From positions 1 through 13,276 of the forward strand of contig JBFHRB010000072.1 of assembly GCA_041591915.1 (NCBI GenBank): DNA of 13,276 nucleotides, written 5' to 3'. Positions within the stretch are counted from its first letter, which is position 1. Each line of letters begins with the position of its first letter. A program made the translations under genes and the position numbers. Shown here piece by piece: positions 1 to 7,102 of the stretch. A model generated the notes under the pieces. That model did not search any database and was not told the origin of the DNA. It saw only the letters and a list, made by a program, of their open reading frames with translations. The stretch is from JBFHRB01 sp041591915. GTDB lineage: Bacteria > Actinomycetota > Nitriliruptoria > Nitriliruptorales > Nitriliruptoraceae.

Positions 1-677
1 CCGGATGCCGCCAGTACCGCGAGGACGTCCTACGGGCGCAGGGCGAGGTCGGTGCCGGGGCCCCGGTGATCGACAAGCTCCGGGTCTTCTACAACCATCC
101 CGGCTTCATCTCCGCGCAGGCGGACCGCGTCCGCGAGTCCCTGTTGGACCTCGGGGCCGGGGGCAACCCTCGACTGGTGTTCACGGCCCACTCCATCCCG
201 ACCTCGATGGCCGCCACCAGCGACTACGAGGCACAGCTCCTCGAGGCGTGCCGGCTCGTCGTCGACGACCTCGGAGCCGACCACGACTGGGACCTCGTCT
301 ACCAGTCGCGCAGTGGCCCGCCCCAGGTGCCCTGGCTCGAGCCCGACGTCGGCGATCACCTGCGCGACCTGCACACCAAGGGCGTCGAGGCCGTGTGCAT
401 CGTCCCGATCGGCTTCGTGTCCGACCACATGGAGGTCCTGTTCGACCTCGACGAGGAGGCGCGCGAGGTCTGCGAGGAGCTCGGCCTGCGGATGGTCCGG
501 GCCGGCACCGTGGGGACGCACCCGGCCTACGTCTCGATGGCGACCGAGCTCGTCCGCGAGCGGATGGGGCTCGTGGCGCCGCGCGCACTCGGTGGGCGTG
601 GCCCGAACCACGACGTGTGCCCGCTCGACTGCTGCCCGGCGCCTACGCGACGGCGAGGTTCCCGAGCCACGTCGTGA
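1..677 (+). CDS. hemH: Ferrochelatase (coproporphyrin ferrochelatase type), 3' part
   Basis: This enzyme inserts ferrous iron into a porphyrin in haem synthesis; in Gram-positive lineages the substrate is usually coproporphyrin III (CpfC). The reading frame is open from base 3, so the gene begins before the window and about 224 codons are visible. Family landmarks are TAHSIP, whose His is the metal-inserting residue, then PIGFVSDHMEVL, whose Glu is the second conserved active-site residue, and a YVSMA stretch near the C terminus. A Cys in GCRQYRED near the window start and a C-terminal CPLDCC fit the ligands of the [2Fe-2S] cluster known in actinobacterial ferrochelatases; that assignment is inference. 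The stop at 675-677 lies inside the convergent MerT-like gene, giving a 35-bp tail-to-tail overlap. The family call is secure. Whether the product is protohaem or coprohaem cannot be told here. Confidence 0.95.
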   Translation, partial: GCRQYREDVLRAQGEVGAGAPVIDKLRVFYNHPGFISAQADRVRESLLDLGAGGNPRLVFTAHSIPTSMAATSDYEAQLLEACRLVVDDLGADHDWDLVYQSRSGPPQVPWLEPDVGDHLRDLHTKGVEAVCIVPIGFVSDHMEVLFDLDEEAREVCEELGLRMVRAGTVGTHPAYVSMATELVRERMGLVAPRALGGRGPNHDVCPLDCCPAPTRRRGSRATS

Positions 678-1059
678 ACCAGTAGAGGGAGCCGTAGGTC
701 ACGACGCCCACGATCGCGATGGTGACGAGGTTGCGTCGCACGCTCCTGACCCCGTCGAGCGTGCACCGGTCGCGTCGACGCAGCGCGTACCAGACGAGGC
801 CAGCCGCGACGAGGAGCCCAGCGCCGCGGAACCACCAGGCGTAGTTGCCGTACAGGTCGTAGCTGAGGTCGTAGGCCGCCGTGGCGGAGAGGACGCCGAT
901 CGCCGCGAGCACCGTCGGGCCCACGCAGCAGAGGATCCCGACCAGGCCACCGGCCAGCCCGATGCGGAACGCCGGCAGGTCGTCGCTCGCGCCGGCACCG
1001 CCCACGACGTCGACGACGGCACGGCCGTCGGTGAGCGGGTCGTCGGTGGGGGTCGGCAT
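643..1059 (-). CDS. Small MerT-like integral membrane protein
   Basis: The protein has 138 residues from the ATG at 1057-1059. An in-frame TTG at 1099-1101 would add 14 residues, but its purine-rich box is about 17 nt away, whereas GAGG lies 4 nt before the ATG. A polar N terminus of about 30 residues is followed by three likely membrane helices, near 33-60, 72-93 and 110-131. Helix 1 carries a Cys-Cys pair in GILCCVGP (residues 44-45). The loop between helices 2 and 3 is basic and has one more Cys (99). A vicinal Cys pair in helix 1 followed by Gly-Pro, three helices and a Cys in the second loop resemble the mercuric-ion transporter MerT. No merR, merA or merP is nearby, so the metal and direction of transport are unknown. 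It lies 84 nt downstream of the mutase gene on the same strand. Other small Cys-pair membrane families remain possible. Confidence 0.7.
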   Translation of the reverse strand: MPTPTDDPLTDGRAVVDVVGGAGASDDLPAFRIGLAGGLVGILCCVGPTVLAAIGVLSATAAYDLSYDLYGNYAWWFRGAGLLVAAGLVWYALRRRDRCTLDGVRSVRRNLVTIAIVGVVTYGSLYWFTTWLGNLAVA

Positions 1060-1143
1060 GTGGCCTCGCAGGCGCGGTCGATCGTCGTTCGGAGCGGTCA
1101 ACCGACCGGTCGGGCGCGATGTTCCCTCTTGGCTGCGACGGGC

Positions 1144-2868
1144 TCACCCGAGGCCGACGAACCCCGCCAGTGCCTTCCCGACCCGCTGGCAACGCTCCCG
1201 CGCTGCCGCCTCGCGCGCATCGACGTCGTCGCTCGCCGCGAGGTCCTCGCGCAGGTCGACGTAGATCTTGAGCTTCGGCTCGGTCCCGGAGGGGCGGATG
1301 AGCACGCGCGAGCCACCCTCCAGTTGCAGCGCGACGAGGCTGGTGTTGGGCAGCCACGCCGGACGCTCGTCCTCGCCCGTCCGGTAGTCGGTCGCGCCGA
1401 CGACGCGGAGGCCGTCGAGCTCAGGCGGGTAGGTCGACGCGTCGATGCGGGTCATCGCGTCGGCGATCTCCTCGAGCCCCTCCAGGCCGGGGCGGACCAG
1501 CGACACCTGGCCACTGACCCACAGGCCGTGCTGGCGGTAGAGCGCATCGAGTGCGTCGTCCAGCGTCCTGCCCTCGGCGTGCAGCGCCGCGGCCAGGTCG
1601 GCGAACACGACGGCCGCACTGATGCCGTCCTTGTCGCGGACGATCGGGCCCACCGTGTAGCCCAGCGCCTCCTCGTAGCCGAACACGAACGCCTCGCCGT
1701 GCTCGACCTCGCGCGCCATCGCCGCGTTGGCGATCCACTTGAAGCCCGTGAGGGTCGGCTCGTAGTGCGCGCCGTGGGACGCGGCGACGTCGGCGAGCAT
1801 CGGCGACGACACGATGCTCGACAGCACGAGCGGGGCGTCGACGGCCGTGTGTCGCAGGAGGTAGTCGGCGAGCAGCACCCCGATCTGGTTGCCGGTGAGC
1901 GCGACCCATGACCCGTCATCCGCGCGCGAGGAGACGGCCAACCGGTCCACGTCGGGGTCGTTGGCGACGATGAGGTCGGCACCGACCTCGGCCGCGAGGT
2001 CCTGCGCGAGGTCGAGCGCGCCGGGCTCCTCCGGGTTGGGGAACGCGACCGTCGGGAAGTGCCCGTCGGGCTCGACCTGCTGCGGCACCTGGCGGACCTC
2101 GGTGTAGCCGGCGCGGGCGAGGGCCTCGAGCACCGGCTGCCCGCCGACGCCGTGCAGCGGCGTGTGGACGATCGCGAGCGAGCGGTCGCCGTCGACGGCC
2201 GGGCGGATGGCCGCGACCTCCGCCCAGTAGCGGTCGAACACCTCGGCCGTGTCGAGCACGGTCGTGAGCTCGTGGCCGAAGGGGTCGGGGTCACGCGGGA
2301 CGGCGTTGGCCGGCCCGACCGCCGCGATGGCGGCGGCGATCTCGGCATCCGTCGGCGGGATGATCTGGGCGGCGTTGGGCGCGTAGACCTTGTAACCGTT
2401 GTACTCGGGCGGGTTGTGGCTCGCGGTGATGACGACCGCCGAGGCCGCGCCGGTCGCACGCGCCTCGTAGGCGACGATCGGCGTTGCGACGGGCTCGGGG
2501 AAGACCCGGACGGGTATGCCCGCCGCCACGAGGACACCGACCGTGTCGTCCGCGAAGGCGCGCGAGTCGAGGCGTGCGTCGAAGCCGACGACGACGCCGC
2601 GCTGCGGGTCCACGCCGGTAGCGAGGATCCAGTCGGCGAGGCCACGGGTCGTGCGGATCACGACGGCGCGGTTCATGCGCAGCGAGCCGGCGCCGACGAC
2701 GCCCCGGATGCCGGCCGTCCCGAACTCCAGGTCTCCGTTGAGGCGTTCGGCCAGTTCGTCGACGTCGCCACCCGCGATGAGGGCGTCGAGCTCCGCCCGC
2801 ATCGCCGGGTCGGGGTCGGCATCGCGCCAGGCCCTGGCCCGTTGGAGGAGGTCGCGGTGGTCCGTCAT
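1144..2868 (-). CDS. Phospho-sugar mutase (phosphoglucomutase/phosphomannomutase, PGM2/PmmB-like)
   Basis: A 574-residue alpha-D-phosphohexomutase that interconverts sugar 1- and 6-phosphates, probably cytosolic and feeding glycogen, trehalose or cell-wall sugar nucleotides. All four domain signatures are visible. They are FGTAGIRG near 49, the phosphoserine loop TASHNP (Ser150), the Mg-binding loop DPDVDR (304-309), the sugar-specificity loop GYEEALGY (397-404) and the phosphate-binding loop RPSGTEPKLKIY (525-536). The GYEEA form and the length point to the PGM2/PmmB branch (glucose-, mannose- or pentose-phosphate mutase) rather than ManB/AlgC. The frame stays open far upstream, but homology starts at MTDHRDLL, so I take the ATG at 2866-2868. 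It has no clear ribosome site; a TACGCT box 7 nt upstream suggests a leaderless message. It is divergent from the permease gene with a 45-bp gap. Exact substrate is not decidable from sequence. Confidence 0.93.
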   Translation of the reverse strand: MTDHRDLLQRARAWRDADPDPAMRAELDALIAGGDVDELAERLNGDLEFGTAGIRGVVGAGSLRMNRAVVIRTTRGLADWILATGVDPQRGVVVGFDARLDSRAFADDTVGVLVAAGIPVRVFPEPVATPIVAYEARATGAASAVVITASHNPPEYNGYKVYAPNAAQIIPPTDAEIAAAIAAVGPANAVPRDPDPFGHELTTVLDTAEVFDRYWAEVAAIRPAVDGDRSLAIVHTPLHGVGGQPVLEALARAGYTEVRQVPQQVEPDGHFPTVAFPNPEEPGALDLAQDLAAEVGADLIVANDPDVDRLAVSSRADDGSWVALTGNQIGVLLADYLLRHTAVDAPLVLSSIVSSPMLADVAASHGAHYEPTLTGFKWIANAAMAREVEHGEAFVFGYEEALGYTVGPIVRDKDGISAAVVFADLAAALHAEGRTLDDALDALYRQHGLWVSGQVSLVRPGLEGLEEIADAMTRIDASTYPPELDGLRVVGATDYRTGEDERPAWLPNTSLVALQLEGGSRVLIRPSGTEPKLKIYVDLREDLAASDDVDAREAAARERCQRVGKALAGFVGLG

Positions 2869-2875
2869 GCGTTGG

Positions 2876-2881
2876 AGCGTA
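2876..2881 (-). promoter_or_regulatory. Possible -10 box for a leaderless mutase transcript
   Basis: TACGCT (minus strand) fits the actinobacterial TANNNT -10 pattern and sits 7 nt before the mutase ATG. Transcription would start at or next to the ATG, which would explain the absence of a ribosome-binding site. There is no good -35 box (TGCAGC at 17-nt spacing), so the call rests on position and -10 only. Confidence 0.35.
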
Positions 2882-2913
2882 ACCAGCGACCGGTGGGGGC
2901 TGCAGGGCATAGC

Positions 2914-3867
2914 GTGCGTGGCCGGACGGACGACAGGCGGTGGCGGGTGGGCCGGTTCGCGCTCAGGCGGGCGGTCGAGACGCTGTTCGTCCTCCTGGGC
3001 GCGTCGCTGCTGTTCTTCGTCCTCGCGAACCTCCAGCCGGGCGATCCGATCAGGGCGCTGTTCGGCTTCCGGCAGCCGCCGCAGGACGTGATCGACCAGC
3101 TGAACGCGAGGTACTGGCTGGATCGACCGCTCTGGCAGCAGTACCTGCGGATGTTGTGGAACCTGCTCCGCCTCGACCTCGGCACGAGCTTCCGCGGGAT
3201 CCCCGTCTGGGACCTCGTTCGCCAGTCGCTGCCGGTGAGCCTGCGACTGCTCGCGGCGACGCTCGTCGTGCAGACGGTGTTCGGCGCGTTCCTCGGGCTC
3301 GCGTCCACCTTCTACGCGAGCCGGTGGTACGGCCGAGCCACGTTCGTCGTGATGGCTGCTGCCGCGATGACGCCGGCCATGGTGGTGGCCTGGATGAACC
3401 GGAGCCTGTTCGTACAGGTGATGCGGTGGTTCCCGTGGGGCGGGTCCGAGGGCTGGGAGACCTACGTCCTGCCGGCAGCCTCGCTCGGCATCGTGTCCGC
3501 GGGCTCCGTGGCGCTGCTGACGCGCGACGCCCTCCGTGGGCTGGTGTCGTCGCTCCACGTCAAGGCAGCCGAGGCACGGGGTATCCGGCGCTCGCGCATC
3601 GTCGGCGTGCACCTGATGCGGGAAGCGCTCGTCCCGGTCGCGACGGTCGCCGCGGCGCAGCTCGGCCCGTTCGTCGTGGCGCTGATCCTCGTGGAGGGCG
3701 TCTACGGGATGCGCGGCCTGGGCGGGCTGCTCTTCGAGGCCATCAACCGCAAGGACGGTCCCGTCGTGATCGGTGCCTCACTGCTGATCACCGTGGTGGC
3801 CATCGTCCTCAGCACGCTCGCCGACCTGCTGGTGGCGCGCCTCGACCCCCGAACCCGGCTCGAATGA
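2914..3867 (+). CDS. ABC transporter permease, DppB/OppB type (orphan)
   Basis: A 317-residue inner-membrane permease of the dipeptide/oligopeptide/nickel (DppB/OppB/NikB) family. Helix 1 spans about 20-40 and ends in the family mark NLQPGDP (39-45). Further hydrophobic segments lie near 108-133, 143-162, 186-204, 245-263 and 284-306. The cytoplasmic EAA loop that docks the ATPase is visible at about 217-241 (AAEARGIRRS...REALVP). The length is normal for DppB. The start is GTG at 2914 with GCAGGG 6 nt upstream; a second in-frame GTG at codon 12 is the alternative. Unusually, no DppC permease, ATPase or solute-binding protein gene follows: the next gene is convergent and begins 1 nt after this stop. 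Either partners are encoded elsewhere or it is a relic of a broken operon. The substrate is unknown; the family also takes nickel and glutathione. Confidence 0.88.
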   Translation: MRGRTDDRRWRVGRFALRRAVETLFVLLGASLLFFVLANLQPGDPIRALFGFRQPPQDVIDQLNARYWLDRPLWQQYLRMLWNLLRLDLGTSFRGIPVWDLVRQSLPVSLRLLAATLVVQTVFGAFLGLASTFYASRWYGRATFVVMAAAAMTPAMVVAWMNRSLFVQVMRWFPWGGSEGWETYVLPAASLGIVSAGSVALLTRDALRGLVSSLHVKAAEARGIRRSRIVGVHLMREALVPVATVAAAQLGPFVVALILVEGVYGMRGLGGLLFEAINRKDGPVVIGASLLITVVAIVLSTLADLLVARLDPRTRLE

Positions 3868-3868
3868 C

Positions 3869-5257
3869 TCAGACGGCGCGAGCCGGTGGCTCGTCGGCCT
3901 TGCGCCGCAGCAACCGCGCGGTGACCTCGGCCGCGGCTCGCTCACCCGAGCGGACCGCGCCGTCCATGTAGCCGGACCAGGTCGTCGCGGTCTCCGCCCC
4001 AGCCCAGTGGATGAGGCCGACGGGTTGGCGCAGGGCGGGACCGAATCCCGTCCAGCCTCCCGGGACCATGACCGCGCCGTAGCACCCGCGCGAGAACTCG
4101 TCATCGGCCCAGCTCTTGTCCAGGTAGTGCTCGGGGCGCGCAGCCCTCGGCCCGAAGAGGCGCTCGAACACCTCGAGCACGAACGCCCGTCGCTCGGCCG
4201 GGGTGACGCCGCCGAGGTCCCGCGCGGCCTGGCCCTCGAGGAAGCCCATGAGGATGCCGACCTCGCCTCCGGGCGGGCTGTTGTCGAAGACCACCTTGAC
4301 CGGGCCGAGGTTCGAGGTCGCTGCACCGCTGAGCCCGGCCGCCCGCCAGAACGGCTCGTCGTAGACCGCATGGCACTTGATGACCGTGCCCTGCGGCATG
4401 CGCTGGGTGAGCTGGTCACGCGCGGCCGGCAGCCTCGGTTCGTACTCCAGCCGCCCCGCGAGCGTCGGCGGGATCGCCACGATGACGTAGTGGGCGTCGA
4501 CGGTCAGGCCGTCTGCCTCGATCCGGACGCGATCGTCGCGCTGGATGATCCGGCGCGCGGGGTGCCCTCGATTGACACGGTCGCCGAGCTCGACCGCCAT
4601 GGCGTCGGACAGTTGCTGCGTCCCGCCGACGATGCGCGAGTCCTGCGCACCGCCCTCCGTGTCGACGAGTGCGTCCATCCCTCCTGCCGCATTGGCGTAG
4701 AAGAGGAGGTGGAGCAGGGAGAGGTCCTGCGGCTCGACCGCGAAGACGGCGTTGACGGCCAGGGTGAGCAGCTGGCGTCCCTTGTCGGTCCTCATGCCGC
4801 GCTGCATCCACGACCAGACGGTCTGGGCGTCCAGCTCCATGGCATCGGGCGCCGTCCAGGGCGCGTCCGTGGGCACGTCCTTGGCCATGCGGTCGAGGCG
4901 CAGCAGGGCCTGGCCGACGTCGGCGAGCCCCAGCGGATCGAGCTTCGGGATCGTGCCGGTGTAGCGCCGGAGCCGTGAGTCCCACTCGACGAGGTTCTCG
5001 CCCTGCGTGTGCGTCTTGAAGGTCGTCAGCCCCAGCTCGTCGACCAGGGACCGCACGCGCGTCTGGGTCGGGCCGATCCACTGCCCGCCGAGGTCGAGCC
5101 AGTAGGCGCCTTCGTCGCGCGTGAGCGTGCGGCCGCCCACCCGGTCGCGCGCCTCGATGACCGCGACGCGCCGATCGGCCCGGTGGAGCCGGCGAGCAGC
5201 GGTCAGGCCGGCGAGCCCCGCCCCGACGACGGCGACCTCGACGTCGACCTCTGCCAC
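3869..5257 (-). CDS. Flavin monoamine oxidase (MAO family)
   Basis: A 462-residue FAD-dependent amine oxidase that oxidises a primary or secondary amine to an imine with release of H2O2; the closest functional models are putrescine oxidase and MAO A/B. The Rossmann FAD motif VVGAGLAGL is at 10-18, with the ribose-binding Glu at 35 and GGRT at 41-44. PQGTVIKCH (288-296) holds the conserved Lys294 that contacts flavin N5 through water. The C-terminal FAD domain reads AGAETATTWSGYM (419-431). SRGCYG places Cys392 where MAO A/B carry the cysteine covalently bound to FAD, and Tyr393 and Tyr430 match the MAO aromatic cage. The start is GTG at 5255-5257 with a G-rich box upstream. No signal peptide or C-terminal anchor is seen, so it should be soluble. 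The amine substrate cannot be told from sequence. The gene ends 1 nt from the convergent permease gene. Confidence 0.93.
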   Translation of the reverse strand: MAEVDVEVAVVGAGLAGLTAARRLHRADRRVAVIEARDRVGGRTLTRDEGAYWLDLGGQWIGPTQTRVRSLVDELGLTTFKTHTQGENLVEWDSRLRRYTGTIPKLDPLGLADVGQALLRLDRMAKDVPTDAPWTAPDAMELDAQTVWSWMQRGMRTDKGRQLLTLAVNAVFAVEPQDLSLLHLLFYANAAGGMDALVDTEGGAQDSRIVGGTQQLSDAMAVELGDRVNRGHPARRIIQRDDRVRIEADGLTVDAHYVIVAIPPTLAGRLEYEPRLPAARDQLTQRMPQGTVIKCHAVYDEPFWRAAGLSGAATSNLGPVKVVFDNSPPGGEVGILMGFLEGQAARDLGGVTPAERRAFVLEVFERLFGPRAARPEHYLDKSWADDEFSRGCYGAVMVPGGWTGFGPALRQPVGLIHWAGAETATTWSGYMDGAVRSGERAAAEVTARLLRRKADEPPARAV

Positions 5258-5385
5258 CGCGCCCCGTTCCCTCGGTCGCCGGTGACTCTACGGCCGCGTG
5301 GTCACGCGCGGGCCGCGTTCGTGCGGGAACAGACGGAACCCCGGCGACCACGAGGGCCTCCGGGGTCCCGCGACCGGTCCAGCTG

Positions 5386-5405
5386 CCGCGGTGTTGCCAC
5401 CGCGG
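5386..5405. other. Strong hairpin, perfect 8-bp stem with 4-nt loop
   Basis: CCGCGGTG and CACCGCGG flank a TTGC loop. A weaker 7-bp stem (ACCCCGG/CCGGGGT) lies just before it at 5338-5366. There is no T-run on either side, so a classical intrinsic terminator is not shown. It sits about 130 nt upstream of the amine oxidase start, in that gene's possible leader or promoter region. Confidence 0.5.
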
Positions 5406-5616
5406 GCCTTCTCGGCCGGCGATCACACGATCCCTTGCGGGGCCGGTGACCGGTCCTCCCGATGGAGGGCGTCTCCCGAAGGAGCCGCCGCATCGGGCGT
5501 GGCATCTCGACCGAAGCCGATCTGCCGTTCGGGCTGACGTTCTCCGCAAGCTCCTCCGCCAGGCGAACCCGGCGACGGAACTCCGGTCCGTCAGCCACAC
5601 CGGATCGTCGCAACCG

Positions 5617-5631
5617 GTCCGAAGACCTGCC
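5617..5631 (+). promoter_or_regulatory. B12-box-like motif (possible degenerate cobalamin riboswitch)
   Basis: GTCCGAAGACCTGCC agrees at every position with the B12-box pattern GYCMGRAGACCTGCC that closes cobalamin riboswitches. The stretch before it (about 5562-5615) contains pieces reminiscent of the core (GGCGAACCCGG, GGAACTCCGG, CAGCCAC), but in imperfect form, and I cannot fold a full P3-P6 core. The next plus-strand gene starts more than 500 nt downstream and has no known link to cobalamin. It may be a relic or a chance match. Confidence 0.3.
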
Positions 5632-5943
5632 GCGCCGGTGTCCGGCGTCGGTGCGGGCGAGCCACGAAGCTCGGTTCCGCTCCTGCCTCTGTCACGCCCA
5701 CGCACCGGGCGCCTCAGAGATTCCGGTTGACGGTCGCTCCCGATACTGGATCGGAACCTTCCGCCTCCCTCGCCGGTCGGGAGTGCGTCCCTCTCGGCTC
5801 GCCGCCCTGCCGTTCGTGCTGACCTGGCGACGAGGGGAAAACTACGAGGGATCACCGCGGCTCGGCAAGAGTCGGAGGCGAAATCCCCAGATCTTCGGCG
5901 CCCCGCGCATCGACCGTTGTGATGCGCGCGCGAACTGGGCCAG

Positions 5944-5995
5944 TTGTCCACGTACCCACAGGAGACCGTCCACAGTTCCCACAGCCTGTGGACGG
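5944..5995. other. Cluster of three DnaA-box-like motifs with a perfect 10-bp inverted repeat
   Basis: TTGTCCACG (5944-5952) differs by one base from the actinobacterial DnaA box TTGTCCACA. It is followed by CCGTCCACAG (5966-5975) and its exact inverted copy CTGTGGACGG (5986-5995), with a 10-nt spacer. The motifs share the GTCCACA core of the 69-bp repeats elsewhere in the window. A replication origin is unlikely because dnaA, dnaN and an AT-rich unwinding region are absent. A protein-binding site, or a hairpin in an RNA leader, fits. Confidence 0.5.
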
Positions 5996-6166
5996 CTGGA
6001 CGGCCCGATCGGGGTCCCGGGCGGCCCCGGGGAAGCCGGTGCCGGAGCGTGGTCCCGACCGGATCAGCGGGTGGTCGGCCGTCGGCAAGCCGCCGTCGCG
6101 GCCGCGTCGAACCCGCGGTGTGGGGGCAGACGTCCCCGACGACCGCCCTCGACCGGGACCTCCCTC

Positions 6167-7102
6167 GTGCGCCAGACGATCCTCGACATCGACGGACCGC
6201 TCAACGCGGTGGCCGCGGGCCGCTCCAGGCCCTCGTCCGGCGCAGCCCCCGTCGTGTTCGTCCACGGCCTCGACGGCTCACTCGCGAACTTCGTGGACGT
6301 CATCCCGCCCCTCGCCAAGCACCGTCGCGTCGCCGCGATCGACCTCCCCGGGTTCGGCTACACCCGGCGGGCAGGCAGGTCGACCCGCATGCCGGCGCTC
6401 GGCGAGCTGACCCTGCGCGCGCTCCCGTGGCTCGTCGGCGAACCCGCCATCCTCGTCGGCAACTCCATGGGCGCCGCGGTCGCACTGCTGGCCGCTGCGG
6501 CCGATGCACGCGATGGGAAGGACCGCCTCGTCGCCGGGGTGGCGCTGGCGGCGCCGGCCCTGCCCCGCGCAGGGACGTCGGCGCTGGACCCCGCACTGGG
6601 GGCGACGTGGCTCTCCACACTGGCCCCGGGGGCGGCGCGGGCCGAGGCACGCAGGCGCAGCTCGCTCACCCCGGCGGGTCGCGTCGACCAGCTCCTTCGC
6701 CTGTGCGTGGCGGATGGGGCGACGGTCTCCGAGGAGGCGCTCGGCGCGATGGTCGACGTCGCCACGTTCCGGCGCGGGGACACCGAGGCGATGCGGGCCT
6801 GGGTCACGGCCATGCGCTCGCTGCTGCTGATGCTCACCCGGCGCGCCGCGTTCCACGCGCTCGCTGACGCCGTCGACGTCCCGGTGCTCGTCATCGACGG
6901 GGCGCTCGACCCGATCATCCCGGTGCGATCGGTGAACGCGATGCTCGAGCGCCACCCCACGTGGTCGCGCCGGACGCTCACGGGCGTCGGGCACGCCCCG
7001 CAGCTCGAGGCGCCGGCACGCTTCACGGAGGCCCTGACGTCGTGGGCCTTCGACCACGTCGACCCGAAGGCCCCCGGCGACGCCTACGCGGGCATCGCGT
7101 AG
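6167..7102 (+). CDS. Alpha/beta-fold hydrolase
   Basis: A 311-residue soluble hydrolase of the alpha/beta superfamily, acting on an ester, lactone or similar bond. The oxyanion-hole HG is at 33-34 (VFVHGLDGS), followed by DLPGFGYT (59-66). The nucleophile elbow GNSMG places the catalytic Ser at 100. The acid is Asp248 in DGALDP, and the base is His276 in GVGHAPQLE. A cap domain of about 100 residues (roughly 131-232), rich in Ala and Arg, lies between the Ser elbow and the Asp and probably sets substrate range. I take the GTG at 6167, with GGGA about 8 nt upstream. The frame is open further upstream, but that translation is Arg-rich and unlike any family. No signal peptide is seen. The gene ends with a 19-bp tail-to-tail overlap with the acyl-CoA dehydrogenase gene. 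The substrate is unknown. Confidence 0.9.
   Translation: MRQTILDIDGPLNAVAAGRSRPSSGAAPVVFVHGLDGSLANFVDVIPPLAKHRRVAAIDLPGFGYTRRAGRSTRMPALGELTLRALPWLVGEPAILVGNSMGAAVALLAAAADARDGKDRLVAGVALAAPALPRAGTSALDPALGATWLSTLAPGAARAEARRRSSLTPAGRVDQLLRLCVADGATVSEEALGAMVDVATFRRGDTEAMRAWVTAMRSLLLMLTRRAAFHALADAVDVPVLVIDGALDPIIPVRSVNAMLERHPTWSRRTLTGVGHAPQLEAPARFTEALTSWAFDHVDPKAPGDAYAGIA

Larger units (their letters stand above)
5258..6166. other. Long non-coding region with hairpins and motif clusters
   Basis: Nine hundred bases separate the divergent amine oxidase and hydrolase starts. Open frames exist, but their translations are Arg/Ser/Pro-rich, lack hydrophobic cores and match no family I know, so I call none. 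The region holds a 7-bp stem at 5338-5366, an 8-bp stem with a tetraloop at 5386-5405, a B12-box-like motif at 5617-5631 and nested stems at 5687-5719. It also holds a 7-bp inverted repeat at 5737-5743/5777-5783 and a GTCCACA cluster at 5944-5995. It could be a double 5' leader, a structured RNA or a decayed gene. High GC makes weak stems common, so only the perfect ones carry weight. Confidence 0.6.

Noticed and set aside
2869..3612. Upstream extension of the mutase frame on the minus strand
   Set aside because: It runs antisense through the permease gene, is rich in Arg/Glu/His, and mutase homology begins only at the ATG at 2868.
5302..5613. 103-codon minus-strand open frame in the long gap
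   Set aside because: Arg/Pro/Ser-rich, no hydrophobic core or motif, and no supporting ribosome site. It looks like chance in high-GC DNA.
5944..5995. Chromosomal or plasmid replication origin
   Set aside because: Only three box-like motifs, with no dnaA/dnaN/repA and no AT-rich region nearby.
6095..6125. tRNA-like GGTTCGA segment on the minus strand
   Set aside because: No flanking T-stem, anticodon arm or acceptor stem can be drawn.
6118..6137. Possible fourth copy of the 69-bp repeat (GTGTGG followed by CAGACGTCCCC)
   Set aside because: Only short fragments match. The spacing between arm and unit is wrong and the 18-bp unit and GATGGG tail are absent.
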